NCBI RefSeq assembly: GCF_001039355.2
Contig: NW_019776188.1
Span: 64,001 to 86,040 of the forward strand
Source of the DNA: Lingula anatina
Lineage: Eukaryota > Brachiopoda > Lingulata > Lingulida > Lingulidae
Direction of reading: 5' to 3'
Length of the DNA: 22,040 bases
This document shows positions 18,246 through 22,040 of this stretch, piece by piece. The notes beneath the pieces were generated by a model. That model searched no databases. It saw only the letters and a list, made by a program, of their open reading frames with translations, and was not told the DNA's origin. The position numbers and the translations under genes were made by a program. The first letter of the stretch is position 1, and every line of letters begins with the position of its first letter.

Positions 18246-18461
18246 GTATGTGTCCAGAGCTGACTCAGGCCAGCATGATGACCAAGACCAGCTCTATAGA
18301 GGACCTGGCTGACCCTGTCCCTGAACTGTTCCGTATCCTGACCGCCGAGGAAGACGTCCACATGCGCTGGACAATCCACACATACCCAGCATATCAGGAG
18401 CTACCTGGCTTTGTGTACAAACCAGAGGGCTTTGATGGGGTGGAATTTACCATTGATGTTG
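18246..18461 (+). CDS. TWSG1: Twisted gastrulation homologue, coding exon 2 (residues 74-145)
   Basis: A 216-nt exon, phase 1 at both ends. It completes Gly74, then MC, closing the N-terminal Cys domain with Cys76. The linker region of the family follows: SSIEDLADPVPELFRILTAE, corresponding to the vertebrate segment with E(E/D)L-x-PIPxLFRxLT. A Cys-free segment follows, with the WTIHTYPAYQELPG part aligning with the vertebrate WNIVSFPVAEEL. The donor is GTGAGG. This linker joins the two Cys-rich domains. Confidence 0.94.
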
Positions 18462-18844
18462 GTGAGGATTGATTTTGATTCTTGGGACAAAATTATTTTT
18501 TACCTTTGGCTTAATGTTTCCCCCCATATAAACTATTTGGGTAAATGTTTTTATAACCTGATACAAGTTTTTATTCATTAACTGAATTACTCTGTTGGAT
18601 AGTTTGAGTACAGATCATGTGGTTTTAAGTTACCGCAAGGTTCGCAAATGAATGGCATATGTATTTTGCTTGTTTCTTTCATTTTCTCTTTACATTGACC
18701 TTGGTATGAACATTTTTTATCCATCAGCATTACTAATTTTGAAATAAATCAAGATTGTCATCTTAGTAACAATTGAAGGAGGTACAGGTCTGTGCATTTG
18801 ATGGCTTTTCCTGCCTAGTTATTGTATTAAAATAACTACTTCAG
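18462..18844 (+). other. TWSG1 intron 3 (383 bp)
   Basis: GTGAGG donor and TAACTACTTCAG acceptor; nothing else recognised. Confidence 0.9.
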
Positions 18845-19194
18845 ATTCCAACAACAAAGATGTGCACAAGATGCGGCATCAGCAAGGCTACATCCCGTCA
18901 GACAATCGTAACTGCACAGTGGCCTTCATGTCGCAGTGTATGCCCCTCAGTAAGTGCAAGTACTCCTGCAAATCCATGGGCGCTGCGCGATTCCGCTGGT
19001 TCCATGAGCAAGGGTGCTGTGAGTGCATCAGCAGCGAGTGTCTGGACTACGGGAAAAGCACGCCAATGTGCCTAAACTGCCAATCTAAAAATGAGGTCGA
19101 TGATGATGACGAGTTAGTGGATGGTGTGCAGGAAGACAACAGGAAGCACCGCAATAAAAATGACGACAAACCAGTTTTCAAAGAGAAGCTGTAA
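18845..19194 (+). CDS. TWSG1: Twisted gastrulation homologue, coding exon 3 (residues 146-261)
   Basis: Encodes the C-terminal Cys-rich domain: an NCT sequon at Asn168, then Cys169, Cys177, Cys183, Cys187, the signature SMGAARFRWFHEQGCCECI, ECLDYG, and CLNC at 221-224. The signature matches the highly conserved [23 protein letters not shown] of vertebrates. Unlike the vertebrate protein, which ends just after CMNC, this one continues for 37 residues with an acidic DDDDE cluster and a basic/charged tail. The tail is inside the same exon, open to TAA, so it is not a splice artefact. Total length is 261 residues against about 220 in vertebrates. Confidence 0.95.
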
Positions 19195-21075
19195 AAAAAA
19201 AGTCTGGTAATGGTTAGGTGGAGGATGTGACGTTGTGACACTCATCTTGCATTTATGAATGAGATTAACATAGATTTACTCATACCACGATCTTGCAGTT
19301 TTACAATGGTCTGAACTTGCTAGAAAATTGTAGAGATCTGTCAGTGCAAATATCAGCAAGATGCCTTTTAGACCCCAGTGGTTTGTAAGACATTTGAGAT
19401 TAAGTGTAAATTTCTTAGTCAGCATTTGTGTGTTTGTGTTAAAAGCATTAACTCTCTTGTCATGGTATTGCTTTAAGTTATATTGCAGGTACGATTTTAC
19501 ATATCAGCTGAATAGTGCAAAGACAAAGAGGGGGAAGTCTCTATTAACACACTGGAAAAATATTTAATTGTGCAATCTGCAGTGGAAATATTTAGTATTG
19601 TTGTCATAGTCAGGTGATTCACAGTGCTATCGTCTGATTGACATAATACAGTGAGGTTTTGCTATTATTTCATTTCATATCATATCAGATGTCTAAACCA
19701 AATATTTCAGTCTTGAAGCCTATAAACAATTACATTGGTATATATATTTGAATATTATAGGGCTTTTATTTTTAATATCGCATACAAACAGTTTTTATCT
19801 GATGTATTTACGTTTAAATATATAGGTATACATATATATATATACATCAATTTTAAATATACAAAGTACTTAAAATCGCAAAATATGCATATTTATAAAA
19901 TGTTTGTGCTAGCTTTTTGTAGGGAAGTCTTAGTCCCATAAGTTTTTTATTTTTTTCATACTTTTTCCTAACTTAAATGGGAGACTGAAAGGAAATGACT
20001 ACTAGAAATGTGGAAGTCCTAGAGATTGCAAATGATTCCGTATTTGATTTTTATTTTCTTATACAGTTGTGATACACTGATTATCATGCCTTCAGCACCC
20101 TGAAATTCAGAGATGACAGGACATTTTCATTTGTTGTCAGCATGCCTGTGACATTTCCAGTGATCTCTCAAACTTGGGATGATCTGGAGTGGTAGGGGCC
20201 ACGTATTACAAAATGTTTTCAAAATGGTTGGAAAACACTGAAACTATGTCTCCAGTCCCACTATTTGTGGCATCCCTGATGTATCCTTGATGTGTACTTG
20301 ATGCTGAGGGGAATTGTATGATTGTTTCCAACACATTGTTTGTCAAGGTCAAGATCTGCCAGTGTTCAAGGAATTATATAAATAACATAACATGAACTTG
20401 GAAATATATTATATAGAGGCTTTAATTAGGTATCTTGTAGCCGGTGTAAATGAGATGTATGAAACAGAAAGAACAACCCATTATACAGTTTGTTCATTGC
20501 TCCTAATTTCTTATCTTATAGTTCAAAGATAAAGGTATTTTTGTGACGAATAACGTTTTTCCTTTAAACAAACAAACTGGTAATAATTTGGATCTAAATT
20601 TTCACTCAGAACAATGAAAGTATCATTATGGAATCACCAAGATTATCTTGAACAATGACAAGTTATCAGTCTCTCAGAGAATATATTGATAAGTAAGTAG
20701 TATAGTAAGTATATACTGTCTTGTAGGTGCTGAAGTTTGTCCAATTTTGACAACTGCTGTTTGAGATTTAGTCTTCCACTTAACATTTGAATATCTAGTC
20801 TACCATTTCAGCATTTAGAAACTTGGTGCCGTTATTAGACATGTTATTTGTGATCATGTTTATGATTATCAGTACCAGTATAATTGTGTCATACAAGTCT
20901 TTTTGATATCATAAACTATGAGATGAAATTATTTTAAAAAGAAGTCTACAATTTAGTATTCAGGCTATTCTGTAGATTGCCATAATTATATCATTTATTG
21001 ACATAGTACCTGTGTATATCATCGAATGTGTATTATAACATACAAAATGCGGCAATAAATGTTGCTAGAGGAAAT
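19195..21075 (+). other. Probable long 3' UTR of TWSG1
   Basis: About 1.9 kb without a recognisable exon, running from the stop codon to the first canonical poly(A) signal. AT-rich, with several ATTTA pentamers and a TA-rich patch near 19830-19843. The length is an inference from the absence of an earlier AATAAA; variant signals could end transcripts sooner. Confidence 0.4.
21054..21059 (+). terminator. Candidate TWSG1 poly(A) signal
   Basis: AATAAA is followed after about 18 bases by the T/G-rich TTTTGTGTATTCCTTG, a suitable downstream element. Another AATAAA lies near 21092 and one near 21238. Confidence 0.4.
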
Positions 21076-21079
21076 TTTG

Positions 21080-21510
21080 TGTATTCCTTGAAATAAAAAA
21101 AAAATTACTTTCATTTTTTTTATGAATGCACAGATTCTCTGCCCATTACTCCTTGGTGTATTTAGGTTACATGGACCATTTCAGAATGGTAGGAACATGG
21201 AGGTTTACCTTCCATGGTTTGAATTTTAATTATTTTAATAAATAAAAATTATTTAAGTAATTATGAAAATAATTTTTCCTGACACCAGGTACAATTTGAC
21301 CGTGAGTATTAACCACCTACTTTGGGTCTTAAATATCCAATGAGTAAACGTTTTGATAATTTCATATTTTATTTCTACCCCAGTAGGTTTAAGCTTAGTG
21401 CTCCCAGTTGATGTGACGACTCTGGGCTGTCTTGGATTCCTCTCGGTCGATCTTTAGCATGTAGAGGTAGAAAGCAGCTGCAGCTTCTTGCAACTTTTCT
21501 GAGCCGCAAA
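21080..21510 (+). promoter_or_regulatory. TWSG1-KDSR intergenic region with KDSR promoter and 5' UTR
   Basis: About 430 bp between the likely TWSG1 poly(A) site and the KDSR ATG. The last 150 bases are less AT-rich and contain a TGACG half-site (21413-21417). No TATA box is evident. The transcription start is not identifiable. Confidence 0.35.
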
Positions 21511-21621
21511 ATGTTTTGGACAATAGTTGCTTGTTCTTTTGTTGTATTTATTATAATTTTGTATATACTGTCTCCTATTATAGCGCCAAAGGCGTTTCAG
21601 GTACAAGGTGCCCATGTTTTG
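21511..21621 (+). CDS. KDSR: 3-ketodihydrosphingosine reductase, coding exon 1 (residues 1-37)
   Basis: The ATG follows GCCGCAAA (A at -3). The exon encodes MFWTIVACSFVVFIIILYIL, an N-terminal membrane anchor, then SPIIAPKAF and GAHVL before a GTGAGT donor in phase 0. The arrangement of a short anchor, SPxIxPK and GAHV matches the animal KDSR start, and the intron falls just before the VTGG of the nucleotide-binding motif. KDSR is an ER-membrane short-chain dehydrogenase that uses NADPH to reduce 3-ketodihydrosphingosine to dihydrosphingosine, the second step of sphingolipid synthesis. Confidence 0.9.
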
Positions 21622-21909
21622 GTGAGTTTGCTGCGCATGTCCCTACAGAGTACTGACTGCTAAATTTCAGAAAACTCGTCTTAGTACCTTACTCAACTTG
21701 GCCACTTTATTTTACGTACTAAAGTAGCTACTGTATGTTGAAAATAAAACAAGTATATATCAGTGCTTACACATGGGTTTTGATGCTATGTCTTTGGAGA
21801 TCGATTGCTAAAGGCATGTGCACTGAAACGGATATTAGTCTATAACTGCTACTTCAATCATCAGTATAGGGATGAATTCAACTACATAATCGTAGAGTTT
21901 TATTTATAG
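21622..21909 (+). other. KDSR intron 1 (288 bp)
   Basis: GTGAGT donor and GTTTTATTTATAG acceptor, phase 0. No internal feature is seen. Confidence 0.9.
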
Positions 21910-21999
21910 GTTACAGGAGGTTCGAGTGGGATTGGTCTAGGTATTGCAAAGGCAGCAGCTAAAAAGGGAGCAAATGTAACACTAGTCGCTAGAAATCTT
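21910..21999 (+). CDS. KDSR: 3-ketodihydrosphingosine reductase, coding exon 2 (residues 38-67), gene truncated by window end
   Basis: A 90-nt phase-0 exon encoding VTGGSSGIGLGIAKAAAKKG then ANVTLVARN. TGGSSGIG is the Rossmann-fold TGxxxGxG dinucleotide motif of classical short-chain dehydrogenases, and the VARN end of the second strand is the usual cofactor-adjacent position in KDSR. A GTAAGT donor follows at 22000. The catalytic Tyr-x-x-x-Lys and the C-terminus lie beyond the window. Confidence 0.9.
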
Positions 22000-22027
22000 G
22001 TAAGTACTAGTAATAGATCAATTAACA

Positions 22028-22040
22028 CCCCCCCCCCCCC
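22028..22040. repeat. Poly-C run at the window end
   Basis: At least thirteen C residues reaching the last base, inside KDSR intron 2. On the minus strand this is the same type of poly-G run seen elsewhere in the window. Confidence 0.85.

Noticed and set aside
18860-19075. Alternative plus frame in TWSG1 exon 3, also Cys-containing
   Set aside because: The in-phase frame from exon 2 gives the conserved RWFH-CCECI motif; this is its shadow.
1-22040. tRNA or rRNA genes
   Set aside because: I looked for A- and B-box like words (for example GGTTCGANTCC) and for rRNA cores and found none with a matching cloverleaf. Small or divergent ncRNAs cannot be excluded by eye.

Overview
The window is eukaryotic, metazoan nuclear DNA. 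Its genes are split by GT-AG introns of 0.3-1.9 kb, lie in AT-rich sequence, and sit among microsatellites, decayed transposons and small inverted-repeat elements. Two genes (a Twisted gastrulation homologue and an animal aquaporin) place it in an animal. The frequent GGCCTA / TAGGCCTA motif and the low repeat age suggest an invertebrate, possibly an echinoderm or hemichordate, but the phylum is only an inference.

Left part (1 to about 6.1 kb, minus strand). I find tandemly repeated copies of a three-exon unit that I cannot assign to a family. Exon A is a start exon, exon B carries a transmembrane segment, and exon C is a Cys/Asn-rich final exon. The splice phases of A, B and C fit each other. 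They predict a type II membrane protein of about 183 residues. Unit 1 has intact exons A (1238-1178) and B (595-340); its exon C would lie left of the window. Unit 2 has decayed exons A' (5267-5189) and B' (4221-4080) but an intact exon C (3074-2840). A third, rightmost unit is seen only as a decayed exon C' near 5833-6065. Between them lie a Tc1-like transposase remnant (about 1570-2210), a palindromic minisatellite (872-1062) and a MITE-like element with 42-bp terminal inverted repeats (5340-5498).

Middle part (7.3-11.3 kb, plus strand). A three-exon aquaporin gene encodes 292 residues. Its second NPA motif reads NTA. Intron 1 contains a foldback element. Downstream, 11.3-15.9 kb holds no intact gene: there is a decayed C2H2 zinc-finger sequence (13365-13960), a large (AAT)n/(ATT)n palindrome and AT-rich DNA rich in GGCCTA.

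Right part (15.8-22.0 kb, plus strand). A Twisted gastrulation (TWSG1) gene has a probable non-coding first exon with an ETS site, three coding exons (261 residues) and a long 3' UTR. About 0.45 kb after its likely poly(A) signal starts KDSR, the sphingolipid enzyme 3-ketodihydrosphingosine reductase. Only its first two exons are present before the window ends. The genes are functionally unrelated: water transport, extracellular BMP modulation, and ER sphingolipid synthesis.
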